A stretch of 64,000 bases of DNA from positions 186,001 through 250,000 of the forward strand of contig UWYS01000008.1 in assembly GCA_900291925.1 (NCBI GenBank), read 5' to 3'. The notes under the pieces were generated by a model. That model was not told where the DNA came from. It worked only from the letters and a program-made list of their open reading frames with translations, and did not search any database. Below, piece by piece: positions 33,993 to 43,516 of this stretch. The DNA comes from Thecaphora thlaspeos. Taxonomy: Eukaryota; Basidiomycota; Ustilaginomycetes; Urocystidales; Glomosporiaceae. The translations under genes were made by a program, and so were the position numbers. Numbering within the stretch: the first letter of the stretch is position 1; the number at the start of each line of letters is the position of its first letter.

Positions 33993-34001
33993 TTATATAA
34001 A
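33993..34001 (-). promoter_or_regulatory. Candidate TATA box of the AAAP transporter gene
   Basis: TTATATAA, rare in this GC-rich window, lies about 60 bases upstream of the start codon at 33937 on the coding strand. The function is inferred from position only. Confidence 0.35.
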
Positions 34002-34934
34002 GCGTGGCTTCAAAGCGGACGGTCGATGTACAGAGATTAAGCAAGAGCGTCGATGGTCTCGACGTGGAAAGAAGAGGCGCTAGGAAGATTGAGAATGCTT
34101 GTTGCGTGATAGCACAAGTGAAGATGGCGGAAGGCAAGCGGGTGCTGGGAGAAGAGGCAGGTCTGAGGGGCGTTATACGGAGGAGAGGCGGTCCTCGGAG
34201 TCAAGGCGAGAAGGACGTAACAAAGGGGGCAGACGAAGCGGACGGATCGACGGACGTGGGGGAGAAGATAAAGGACGGGCACGGTTAACTTGCTCGAGGG
34301 GTCCGACGAGCTTATGAAGGGGCAAGGCGGTTGTCGAGGACCAAGAGGCAGACAGACACAAGGGAGAAGCTAGACCCAGGCATGGCAGCGTGGCGCTTGC
34401 CTCCCCAGCCAGCTCCTTGCCACGACGGCGGCGGGCCGTTGCAAGGTCCTTGTTGGCTCACTGCCGATACGCCAGAGAGGAGACGGCCCGGATGTGGGCG
34501 CCCGCCGCCAAGCGATCCGGCCATATCTCCAGCGACCAAACACCTCGAAGCTGGGGTCAGTCAACGTCGCCGTTGACCCACATCCTCGCTTGACTTCGCC
34601 ACGCCCGCGTATGCAAGCGTGACTGTGCCAGACTCCCCATGTGCGGGAGAAGCGTGCGAGAGTGAAGTCATGCCTCTCTGCACAAGAGGGCACTTCCCCT
34701 CGCGGAGTCGGCGCAGCTTGACGACGGGCGTGCCGCATTCGGCTGGCGCCGACCGAGGCGAGAGGCAGGGCATTCCCAGCGGCTAAGTCCGACGCCTTCC
34801 TGGGCTCAGATCCGGCCGGTAGTCTCTGGTCTCTGTCGTCTGCCTAGTCATTTGCGTACTGTAAGTACTCACATAACAGATGGTTAGCTTCTTCGATACC
34901 TCACGCTCAGTGACGCAGCGCAACTCACCTCGTA

Positions 34935-34981
34935 GGCTGTTGCAGCGGCTGTTGCAGCGGCTGTTGCAGCGGCTGTTGCAG
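34935..34981. repeat. 12-bp tandem repeat, about four copies
   Basis: The unit GGCTGTTGCAGC is repeated almost four times in a gene-free region. Confidence 0.9.
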
Positions 34982-35230
34982 ATGAGCTTAACCCTCTTAG
35001 CGTGGCTACTCGCTCATCGTCACCAGGCGTCGTATTTCCTTGAGTACCGTTCTCTTGCGCCCTATTGTCGGATGCTTTGAGCGTACTGTGACTAGCGTGG
35101 TATGGTAGATCTGTAGCCCGACAGCATCTCTCGTTGCGCATCGTCAGCATGGCCTACTTTCCTCTCCACCGTTGTCGCTTCACCAGGTACGATGTCAGTT
35201 CAAGTTGTCATTTCCCAGCTGGGGGGAAGA

Positions 35231-35258
35231 GGGGATCCTGATGAGGGGATCCTGATGA
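35231..35258. repeat. 14-bp direct duplication
   Basis: GGGGATCCTGATGA occurs twice in tandem, followed by GGGG. Confidence 0.9.
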
Positions 35259-35463
35259 GGGGCTGCTTTGACCTGAAGCGGCGGCTCGGCCGAAAAGACG
35301 GCCGTCGATTTTTCTTTTCGCGTTCCGCTGGCATATCCGGCGCTCGCTCCGCGGCATGCGTTGCCTGCCTGCCCGTTCTGCCAGTTTGCGCCGCAAACAG
35401 CGCCGAGATTTCCCCTGACGAGGCAGCGGGATAAATGTCCCTTGCTTTGAAGCCTCCAACGGC

Positions 35464-35495
35464 TCGACTTGACCGCGTCTCGACTTGACCGCGTC
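35464..35495. repeat. 16-bp direct duplication
   Basis: TCGACTTGACCGCGTC occurs twice in tandem. Together with the duplication at 35231 it suggests slippage-prone sequence. Confidence 0.9.
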
Positions 35496-36865
35496 TCTTG
35501 CGAAAGAACGAGCGAACCGGGTGAACTCCTGCAGGTCGTGGGGCTGTCGCGGGTTTCGAAACTCTTACATCTTTGTATTCGGCCAAGAGGCCGCGGTCCG
35601 ACTGTTGGCCCTCCTTGCTGCGGCCTTGGCTTGCTTCTTCTTGTGTGGTCAAGGTCCAGCGTCTCTGCTGCGCCGGTGGTGATACAGTATGTGGTTGTCG
35701 AGGGGTCTGCTCTCCAGAGTATGTCAGTCCGTCGTCAAGCCCTGATCTGGAGCCATGAAGCCGATCCAGGTTCGCCGACGTGACCGACGGAGCGCTCCAT
35801 CTGACACCATCGCTTCTCTCTTTGACGCCTTCCATATCCCTCTTTCCCTCCCTTTTCCCCCCTTTGGTCGTACGCCTTACGCCATGTCGACAGGTCAAGG
35901 TGGGGCCCCTCTTCAACATGTACCTACAAGGCAGCTCGACTTCGATGCATAATCTAGCGTCGCAGCAAGACCCATGTCGATATGCTCCGAGACAAAGCCG
36001 GGCTGGGTGTGATGCTCGCGATGTTATACCTGTGGGGTCCCCACATTCTCGGTCTGTCGTAGCACTCCACTGTCTCCGTCCTTCCGTCCAAGTGAGGAAA
36101 ATCAAGACAGAGTCGTCCGTACAACCCCTTCGACCACGTTTTGATGCGTTGCGCCCTCACGCAGCGAAGGCGGCGACCCTTGGCTCTCGAGGGCTGTGCT
36201 AGGTCGCACATTGCCTCGGGAGGTCAACCCCCACCGTACGGACCTCTCCGCGCACCCACCTTGGCGATGCAAAGGGAGACGGTAAATTGTACTGATCGAG
36301 CAACAGTTGCCGTCGCATCGAGATGAGGGGCTCGGAGGATCTCGGAGCCCAGGGAAGCGACCCGACTCATGACCTCACCGCAAAAGTTTTCGGCGACCGA
36401 ACGCTAATCTGTGCTACTGTACGTCCGTCGCAGCGTGTGACTCCGTCACGACATCTATTGTCTGTTAGTGGTCGTGTTTGTCCTGTGCTAGGCGCCTGGG
36501 CTTTCGAGACTGCTTTCGACGGGAGTTGCGATGCGTACGGATGGCTACTGGTACATGGGTATGGTGTTGTTGCGGGGCGACGGATGGCTAAAGGGCTTTT
36601 GTGATCGACTGCGGACGTAAGGTGGGCGGCCGAACAAGGGGCGCGGAACTAGAGTGGGGGTTGCAGGCGCCCATCGCCTATTGCGTGAAAGAGATTCGGT
36701 GTCCGGGCGTCGATGTCGGGCTGACAGAAAAGAGTCAAGGCACCTTCAAGATGAGTGATGACGATAAGAAAAGGGAGACGAGGGATACGAGGGAATGCGC
36801 GTTGGCTCGCGCCGAGGGCAGTGGCCGGCCATCACGAGAGGCTGGATGGAGGGCCGGTCCAGCGA

Positions 36866-37381
36866 TCAGGCCTCGACGGCGTTCTTGAGCGTCTCGAAAA
36901 AGGCGTCCCACACCTCATTCGCAATCTTGGTCTCTTCCGACGTGGTGGTCCTGAACTTGCGATTCTCCTTGTCGATGCCGAGTCCCCTGAGCTGGCGTTC
37001 GACGAGCCTGGCGAGCGGCTGGTCTGCCTCGACCATGCCCATGCTCCAGGGTCCGAACGGCTTACGGCGGTCCTGGGGTGCGACGGGCGCCTGCGGGCTC
37101 ATCATGCCCTCTGCAAAGGCCTTCATCAGCGCGAGGGCGACCGGGACGGCGAGCTTGTCGGCATCCTCGATGGCTGCAGGGAGCTCTTCGATGTGGACGT
37201 AGCGGCTGTCTGGGTTGACGAGGTGTAGCACGAGGCCCGGCGGCTCGAGCATGACCTTGCGGACGGAGGCGGTCCAGAAGTTGTCGACCTTGCCGCTGGG
37301 CGTCTTTGGGCTGCGCGGCAGGTCATTGAAGAGCTTGGCCAGCTCGTAGGGCGTAGCGGGTGCCTTGCTGGACGACGACAT
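36866..37381 (-). CDS. Small protein of unknown function (171 residues)
   Basis: Frame from ATG at 37381 to TGA at 36866. An upstream extension to 37597 lacks an ATG start and is low complexity, so I start at MSSSSKAPATPYELAK. The protein is soluble and looks well folded: an N-terminal helix (PYELAKLFNDL), KVDNFWTASVRKVMLEPPGL, the strand-like stretch VLHLVNPDSRYVHIEELP, a long helix (LAVPVALALMKAFAEGMMSP), a Pro-rich loop with FGPWSMGMVEADQPLARLVE, and a C-terminal helix (KIANEVWDAFFETLKNAVEA). No signal peptide or membrane segment. I do not recognise the family. It is divergent from SOD2 with a 540-base shared upstream region. Coding bias and balanced amino-acid use make it likely real. Confidence 0.68.
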   Translation of the reverse strand: MSSSSKAPATPYELAKLFNDLPRSPKTPSGKVDNFWTASVRKVMLEPPGLVLHLVNPDSRYVHIEELPAAIEDADKLAVPVALALMKAFAEGMMSPQAPVAPQDRRKPFGPWSMGMVEADQPLARLVERQLRGLGIDKENRKFRTTTSEETKIANEVWDAFFETLKNAVEA

Positions 37382-37921
37382 GATCGTCGCGCGGGGTGGC
37401 AGACGAGCGAGCGAATGTGCCGGTGTAGCAGCCGTGGGTTCCACGCGGGCCAAGTGAGACCAAGGTACACGGTCCGATGGCTCGCGATGGATGACAAAGC
37501 GTAGCGAAGATAGAGGCAACGAGGGAAGAAGGTGGGAGGTGGTGGAGGTGGTGGAGGTGGAGGTCGTTGGACAAGAAGACCAGGCGGGCCGTGGCAAAGT
37601 GGCACTAATTCGGACCCGCTGCGTCCCCTTTTCGCCCGCCCGCCCACTGGTGCAGCTGGACCGTGATCGAAATTGGCTCGTGCCCCGTCACAGTGACGAA
37701 ATCGAGAGGCAAAGTGGAGGGCCGACCCGCTCAGCCGTGCGTCGGCCTGGAGCGGGCCAAAAAGCGAAGAGGCAAGCAGGCGGCTGATGGGCCCTTGATC
37801 CGCGCTGGGCCGCCCAGTCGCGGCTTCGCTTCCTCCGCTCCTTCGCCACCGCCACCGTCATCCACACCATCACCCATCTCGCCATCGAATCCACCCACCT
37901 TGCAGGATTTAGCCTGCCATC
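37382..37921. other. Divergent promoter region, orphan gene / SOD2
   Basis: This 540-base region lies between two divergent start codons. It has a GGAGGTGGT-type run near 37538-37562 and a pyrimidine-rich leader just before the SOD2 ATG. No further gene is seen. Confidence 0.55.
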
Positions 37922-39011
37922 ATGATCCGCACCGCCCTCGCACGCTCCATCGCTGCTGCCGTTCCCCTGCGCGCCAACGGCCTCAAGGTCGCCGCCGCCG
38001 CCGCTCCCCTCGGCGTCCGCTCCAAGCACACCCTGCCCGACCTGCCCTACGACTATGGCGTGAGTAGGCGTTTCTCTCTTTCTCTCTTTCTCTCTTTCGC
38101 GCGCTTGCTCCAATGGGCACGACATGCTGCCCGACAGAACACGCCCCCCCGCTGACATTCCATCTCCTGCTCCCATCGTCTTCCTCTTTCACCCCGCGTC
38201 CCGGCCTCTCCGTGTAGGCGCTCGAGCCCGCCATCTCCAGCCAGATCATGGAGCTCCACCACAAGAAGCACCACCAGACCTACGTCAACGGCCTCAACAC
38301 GGCTGAGGAGCAGCTTAGCGAGGCGCTCCAGAAGAAGGACGTCAAGGCTGCCATCGCCGTCCAGAAGGCCATCAACTTCAACGGCGGTGGACACATCAAC
38401 CACACCCTCTTCTGGCAGAACCTCGCCCCGCCCAAACAGGGTGGCGGCGAGCTCGGCGCCGGCGCGCTCAAGGACGCCATCGACCGCGACTTTGGCTCGC
38501 TCGACGCGCTCAAGCAGAACTTCAACGCCCGCATCGCCGCGATCCAGGGGAGCGGCTGGGGCTGGCTCGGCTACAACCCCACCACCAAGAAGCTCGACAT
38601 CGTCACCACCGCCAATCAGGACCCGCTGCTCTGTGAGTTCGATCCCCCGCGGCCCTCTCTCGTAGCCGCATGTATGCCGCTTAGATTTGCTGACCGACTG
38701 TTGGCACATGATCTTCTGCTGCCCGACGGCCACTACGTCCTCGCAACAGCCCACGTCCCCCTGATCGGCGTCGATGCCTGGGAGCACGCCTTCTACCTGC
38801 AGTACCAGAACGTCAAGGCCGGTGAGTCCAGTCCGGCGGCATCATCGAGACGCTGTGCTCTGTCCCATGACAACCTCCCGCGCCACTTGCTAACTGATCC
38901 CTTTCCCGCATCGTCACCTTCGCTCGCCGCCGCCTGACAGACTACTTCAAGGCCATCTGGGACGTCATCAACTTCAAGGAGGCCGAGGCGAGGCTGAAGA
39001 AGGCCCAGTGA
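37922..39011 (+). CDS. SOD2: Mitochondrial manganese superoxide dismutase
   Basis: Four exons: 37922-38059, 38218-38632, 38750-38821 and 38941-39011, GT-AG, phases 0, 1, 1; 231 residues. Residues 1-35 form an Arg/Ala-rich presequence without acidic residues ([20 protein letters not shown]), followed by the mature start [18 protein letters not shown]. All four metal ligands are visible: His in [13 protein letters not shown], His in [13 protein letters not shown], and Asp and His in [23 protein letters not shown] is the usual core motif. The Gly-Gly preceding HINH and the Gln in the [10 protein letters not shown] segment are normal for MnSOD/FeSOD fungi enzymes. The enzyme converts superoxide to hydrogen peroxide in the matrix. 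A C16 tract follows about 90 bases after the stop. Confidence 0.96.
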
Positions 39012-39100
39012 AAAAGCAAGGCCAATTATCCCTGCAGCTAGCGCTATCGGTCCATTGCGTCTGCTATGGAGATGCCAAAGGCCCCTCGTGATCCCAACGT

Positions 39101-39116
39101 CCCCCCCCCCCCCCCC
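39101..39116. repeat. C16 homopolymer tract
   Basis: Sixteen consecutive C in the 118-base convergent gap between the SOD2 stop (39011) and the stop of the AAGAB-like gene (39130). Confidence 0.9.
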
Positions 39117-39129
39117 AGGCGTGCGGCCA

Positions 39130-41088
39130 TCATAGCTCCATCTCCCCTTGCTCTCCGCCCAGCTGCCTACTAAACGCCAGAGCGACAAGGGCCGCCTCTT
39201 TTTCTCTCTGCTCGTGATCCGTGATAGCCCTGACTCTTTTCGCGTGCATCTGGAGCGTACGAAGGTGGGACTGAAACTCGAGCTTCCCGTCCATGTCGAA
39301 GTCCTCGAACGGTGTGGATGGTATCTCTGAAGCTGTCGAATGGGCTTGGTTGACGTCGGTGGTGGGAGGAAACGAGGGGAAAGAGCGGGATGGAGGGCAA
39401 GAGACGAAGGCGTCGAAATCGTCGTCGAATGCATCCCCTTGCGTCGCTTCGTCGGGGAGTTGATTTGGAGTGGTGTCTTCCGGAAAAGGTGGGAAGGAGG
39501 AAGAGGAAGAAGAAGGCCAGGCGGGATCTTGATCTTGTAGAAACTCTTCTAGCTCTTTCAGCGCTTTTGCATTCGTAACGGCTGGATAGCTGAAGGTCGT
39601 CTCGGTCTCGGTCTCGGTATCGGTATCGGTATCAGCGGGGAAGGTTGCATCGTCGTCATCGAGGGAAGGAAAGGGTTGTTGGTCCAGGCGAGCAAGAAAG
39701 GCGCGTGCTAGCGCTTCGTCGGTCGAGTTGGGCGTGGCGTGTTCCGTCAGATCTAGAGAGAGGTCGGGTATAGCAAGGTCGTCGTCTCGTGGCGCTTTCC
39801 CCGTCGTCGTCGACGTTGCAGAGAGACGGGCCAAGGCTCGTCGGAGATCCTCATCCTCATCGGCGTCGGCGTCAGCGTCGAAGCGGTCGTCTTGTTGCCA
39901 GTCTGAAAAGCCACCGAGTATCGCTGGCGGTAGCGCCGCGCTTCCACCGCGGGGACGTTTTCGTCGAATCCTCTCTTCGTTCCTGACGAGCCCAGGCCAT
40001 GTGTACGTCATGAGCGCCTCTCTGACCCTATCTATGCCCTGCTTCTCCTCCTCTCTACCTTGGCCCTCGTCGCCGATACATCCATCGTTGCTTATCCCGT
40101 CCTCGTCCTCGTCCAGTGCATCCAGATCCAACCCAGAGGCACAGCCGAGATCGACGTACTCCCATCCGTCCGTGGCGTAGAGTTCGACGAGGTCTTCGTA
40201 CGTCGCTCCGTCGCGGGAGCTTGATGTCGAGGTGGTGAAAGTGGGGTCGTGGGCGAGGTCGAGGTCGAGGTCGAGTGGTGCGCGGGCACTGGGAACACCA
40301 ACGACGAGTGAGACTTCTAGATTGAAGCCCGAGAGACCGCCATCTGCCTCTTCCTCTTCCTCTTCCTCCTCGTCTCCTTCGTCTGCCTCCTGGTGGCGTC
40401 CAGACGGGAGCGCCGCAAGACCGGCCAAGATCCTCGTATGCATCGAGATGGCAGCCGAAGAGTCGACGAGGAGCACGACGGCCGGGACACCGTCCAACTT
40501 GGACACCAGAATCCTCTTCTCTTCCTCTCCACTTGCTCGCATCACGGCGGTCGATGAGCCAGCTCGCCAAGGCCTAGGTCTCGAGAGAGCGTCAAAGACA
40601 TCCCCGCTTTCGCCTCCACCACCATCCTCTCCCACCGCTCTCTGCTGCTGATCGATGCGTGCGCATCGTCGTGAAGCAGCATCACCACTACTGCCCAAGA
40701 GGCAAGCAACATTCTCATACCTCAACGCTTCGATCCGAACATCCGCTTCATAGTACCGATTCGAGATATGCCAAGGTATCGAGACGCTCGCCGCTGCTCC
40801 ACCATCTTGTTCGCTCATCGAGGCTGAACCGTCTCGCAAAGAAGCAGCAGTGTAGACAAACGAGCTGGCAGCATCTTCATCCTCGACGTCACCTTGCGCG
40901 TCTTCTACCCCTCGAGGCTCTGACCGAGCTGGTCGTGTGGCGTCAAGCTGGTCCGAGGAGCATGACGTCTGGACTATGGCTTGGACCAGGTAGGTCGTCG
41001 AGCTCGAGATGGCGGCGCTGCTCCGTGTCCGGCTCACTTCGAGCAGGGGCAGGACGAGGATGGTGTTATGGCGGTCGGCTTGTGTCAT
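39130..41088 (-). CDS. Alpha/gamma-adaptin-binding protein p34-like (AAGAB/Irc6 family)
   Basis: Single exon, ATG at 41088 to TGA at 39130, 652 residues. Residues 1-300 contain a divergent small-GTPase-like domain: MTQADRHNTILVLPLLEVSR at the start, SIPWHISNRYYEADVRIEAL in the middle, and KRILVSKLDGVPAVVLLVDS. A DGWEYVDL segment lies near residue 305, then a long acidic Asp/Glu/Ser/Thr linker, and the C-terminal helix EFQSHLRTLQMHAKRVRAI, where the p34 family carries its conserved C-terminal region. AAGAB is an assembly chaperone for AP-1 and AP-2 that stabilises the gamma/alpha and sigma subunits; yeast Irc6 is related. The PWxISxxYYxADV and WEYVDL motifs support the call. It is far longer than human p34 (about 315) owing to acidic insertions. 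The AP-1 beta subunit gene lies about 10 kb away. Confidence 0.76.
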   Translation of the reverse strand: MTQADRHNTILVLPLLEVSRTRSSAAISSSTTYLVQAIVQTSCSSDQLDATRPARSEPRGVEDAQGDVEDEDAASSFVYTAASLRDGSASMSEQDGGAAASVSIPWHISNRYYEADVRIEALRYENVACLLGSSGDAASRRCARIDQQQRAVGEDGGGGESGDVFDALSRPRPWRAGSSTAVMRASGEEEKRILVSKLDGVPAVVLLVDSSAAISMHTRILAGLAALPSGRHQEADEGDEEEEEEEEADGGLSGFNLEVSLVVGVPSARAPLDLDLDLAHDPTFTTSTSSSRDGATYEDLVELYATDGWEYVDLGCASGLDLDALDEDEDGISNDGCIGDEGQGREEEKQGIDRVREALMTYTWPGLVRNEERIRRKRPRGGSAALPPAILGGFSDWQQDDRFDADADADEDEDLRRALARLSATSTTTGKAPRDDDLAIPDLSLDLTEHATPNSTDEALARAFLARLDQQPFPSLDDDDATFPADTDTDTETETETTFSYPAVTNAKALKELEEFLQDQDPAWPSSSSSSFPPFPEDTTPNQLPDEATQGDAFDDDFDAFVSCPPSRSFPSFPPTTDVNQAHSTASEIPSTPFEDFDMDGKLEFQSHLRTLQMHAKRVRAITDHEQREKEAALVALAFSRQLGGEQGEMEL

Positions 41089-41139
41089 GGCTGCGCTGTT
41101 GTGAGGGGAAGAGATGGAAGAAGCCAGGGTGCGAAGGCG

Positions 41140-41178
41140 CTGGTCGCTGGTCGCTGGTCGCTGGTCGCTGGTCGCTGG
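41140..41178. repeat. 7-bp CTGGTCG tandem repeat, five copies
   Basis: Five perfect CTGGTCG units plus a partial one, about 55 bases upstream of the AAGAB-like start codon. Confidence 0.92.
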
Positions 41179-41300
41179 GTAGCAAGCAAGGGAGGAGGAA
41201 GAGGCAAAGCAAGGAAAGGACTCGCTGAGCTCGGGCCTCCTTCCTCTCCTCCACACAGGCCTGCGAGCCAGCGGACACCCTGACGTGTGGCTCCTTGGCC

Positions 41301-41340
41301 TTTTTCCACGGCTTTCCACGGCTTTCCACGGCTTTCCACG
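41301..41340. repeat. 10-bp GCTTTCCACG tandem repeat
   Basis: Three exact copies follow one degenerate copy (TTTTTCCACG), in the same upstream region. Confidence 0.92.
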
Positions 41341-41654
41341 GCTCCTTTCTCCCCATCCCTCCTCGCCCACCACTATTGTGTCAGCATTACTCAAGTCATA
41401 CAAACTCTCGCACAACGACCTCCTTTCGGCCGCAATAGAGCTCCTACGTAAGCTCGACGTTGCACAATCTCACCAACAGGATACAAAGGGGATGACCCAG
41501 CCAGCCTGCCAGACAACCCCCGTCGCCACGTCGACGACCTTTCAAGTGACTGCACAGCGCGGGACAAGGAAAGACGTGCGCTTCCGAGAGGGGGCAGCCA
41601 AATCAATCCATCAGAGAGCCAACAGCCTTGTCGATGCCGCCAAACAAGAGTCAG

Positions 41655-43516
41655 CTAGTGCGTGGCCTGCGCCGTGCCGTGGCCCGTGTGGTGGCTCTCC
41701 TTGGAGCCGGCAGTGTGGGCACCCGGTCCTGACTCGGCGGCGGCGGCAGTGGCGGCAGCAGTGGACGACTCCTGATGCTGCTGTTCCTGGCGCTGATGCT
41801 GATGGTACAAGACGTGCTGCTGCAGCATCTCCTTGACCGACTGCTGGACCGGAGTGTACTCGACCTTCCAGGCCGTCAGGGCCGCGTCGTATTTGTTGGG
41901 CTGCTCCTGAGGCTGCGGCTGTGGAAGGGGAAGGGTCCAGCAGAGAGCAGAGACCAGTCCATGTCAGCAATGACTCTGCGGAGCCAAACAGGGAGAGGGG
42001 AGCGCGGCGGTTGCTCATCGCTGCGTGTCTCTCTCACCCTTGCAGCCAACTCTTCAGGGCTCGCCTTGACCTCGAAGCCCTCGACGCTCTTGGCCCATTC
42101 GGCCATCTGTTCGCCAGGACGCAAGAGGGGACAAGCGAGCGGTGGCGAGCCAAGGTTTAGCATGCCGACTCGACGTCGACCTCGATCGCTTGCTCGCCCG
42201 CACACCGTCGCCAAGGCAGCCTCTCCGCACACTCACCTCCTGGAAGCTGTGGGTGCCCGCGTCGAGAACGTATCGCTTGCCGTCCGTGTCATGGTCGTGC
42301 AGGCAGTCGACTGCGGCCCTGGCAATGTCGCGGCCTTCGATGAAGCCCGTGTGGAGCAGGCGCGGGTGATCCTTGTCATGGTGGCCGCTGAGCACGTCGA
42401 CAATGATCCTGTTGGGACCGCGCGCGTTCGCCGTCAGCAGCTCGGGACCAACGGGGTGGGCGTGGAGCAGCGACGTCATCGGGAAGGGGTGTTTGTCGCC
42501 CGCGACGCGATACCAATCCCAGGCGGCCTTTTCACCGAGCGCGCTGTCAGCCGGTCGGTGTGGGCCACGAGGAGGGGGAGGAAGAGGAGGAGGAGGTAAG
42601 CACAGGAAAAGGCAGTCGTGCGTCAGGGCGTTGGTCTCCTGGCCTCTGGACCGCCAACACCCTGCGGATAGCGATCAACTCACTTGCAAGCGGCAAACAC
42701 CTCAGCCTTGTCCGTCATCTTGCAGACGTCCTCTCGTGAGATGATCTGCAGAGCGGGGCAGGAAGCGTCAACGTCAGTCAACGAGCGACGCGGATGCTGG
42801 CGGATCAAGAGAGAGGTGGGAGGGGGGCGGATCGATGAAATACCCACAAAGTGCGAGTCCTGACGGGCGGCGGCAGCGGAAGAAGAGGAAGACGTAGAAA
42901 AAGGGGAAGGTAAGGACAGGCGCGCCCAGGGGTCGAGTCCGGCCATGACGTATTCGACGAGCGGGACGAGGCGGGCGGCCCTACTCACGGCGGTAAACGT
43001 CTGGCCGGTCTTGGTGATGTCGCCGAGCGCCGACATGGCGCCCAGCAGGCAGACCTTCTTGACGGTCGCGGCCCTCTTGGCGCTCTCGAGGACGCAGGGG
43101 ACGCTGGCGAGCGTGGGGTCGACCATGTCCTTCTCGGCGTTGCCGTGGTAAGATCCGGGGAAGCTGGCGACGGGCAGGAAGAGGTAGGTGGCGCCGTGAA
43201 GGGCCGTGTCGCATGCGGCCGAGTCGCCGCAGTCGGTGCAGATGATGACCTCGAGGCGTTCGTGGGCGTAGGCAACGTCGCTAAAGGCCTGGCGCAGCGA
43301 GTCGGCCGTCTCCTGGCGCCTGGCAACGACGCGCACCTTGACCTCGTTGTGGAGCAGGTAGGCGATCAGGTGGCTGATGTAGGGGTACTCGGGCTGGAAG
43401 ACGACGACGAGGTCGTCCTTGGCGAAGCCCTTCGAAATCTTGCCGGTCAGGGCGCTCGACATGCTCGACATGACGCTCTTGGCCGTCTGCGAGACACTTG
43501 ACATCATGGAAGCCAT
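41655..43516 (-). CDS. Rossmann-fold NAD(P)-binding, extended SDR/NmrA-like protein
   Basis: Inferred exons: 43516-42989, a 12-base micro-exon (Asp-Ser-His-Phe, near 42849-42860), 42745-42684, 42543-42237, 42106-42038 and 41918-41655, about 400 residues. The joins VFAAC-N-ALGEKAAWDWYRV and THSFQE-MAEWAKSVEG keep frame. Residues 30-175 look like a Rossmann domain: DDLVVVFQPEYPYISHLIAY, VRVVARRQETADSLRQAF, ICTDCGD, GATYLFLPVASF, KKVCLLGAMSALG. The C-terminal half has FIEGRDIARAAVDCLHD, typical of atypical/extended SDRs (FVDVRDVA). The glycine-rich dinucleotide loop GxxGxxG is replaced by FQPEYPYIS, so cofactor binding is doubtful. The tail is Gln/His/Ala-rich. Function unknown; the micro-exon is my inference from GT-AG sites and could be wrong. 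Confidence 0.66.

Larger units (their letters stand above)
33938..36865. other. Large gene-poor region (2.9 kb)
   Basis: Between the transporter promoter and the stop of the orphan gene I find no recognisable coding gene or tRNA. It contains several short direct repeats (34935-34981, 35231-35258, 35464-35495) and a 301-codon minus-strand ATG frame (35200-36105) with Arg/Ser/Thr-biased composition and no domain. It could be spacer, hold a non-coding RNA, or contain a small spliced gene I cannot resolve. Confidence 0.45.
41089..41654. other. Intergenic region with two tandem repeats
   Basis: This 566-base region lies upstream of the AAGAB-like gene and downstream of the Rossmann gene, both on the minus strand. 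It carries a 7-base repeat (41140-41178) and a 10-base repeat (41301-41340). No gene is seen. Confidence 0.6.

Noticed and set aside
34935..34981. CRISPR-like or telomere-like repeat array
   Set aside because: Direct tandem units with no spacers, and not TTAGGG; simple slippage repeat. No CRISPR array is expected in a eukaryotic nuclear genome.
35200..36105. 301-codon minus-strand frame in the large gene-poor region
   Set aside because: Arg/Ser/Thr/Gly-rich without any recognisable domain; it spans direct duplications at 35231 and 35464 that look like non-coding slippage. Kept only as a finding about the region.
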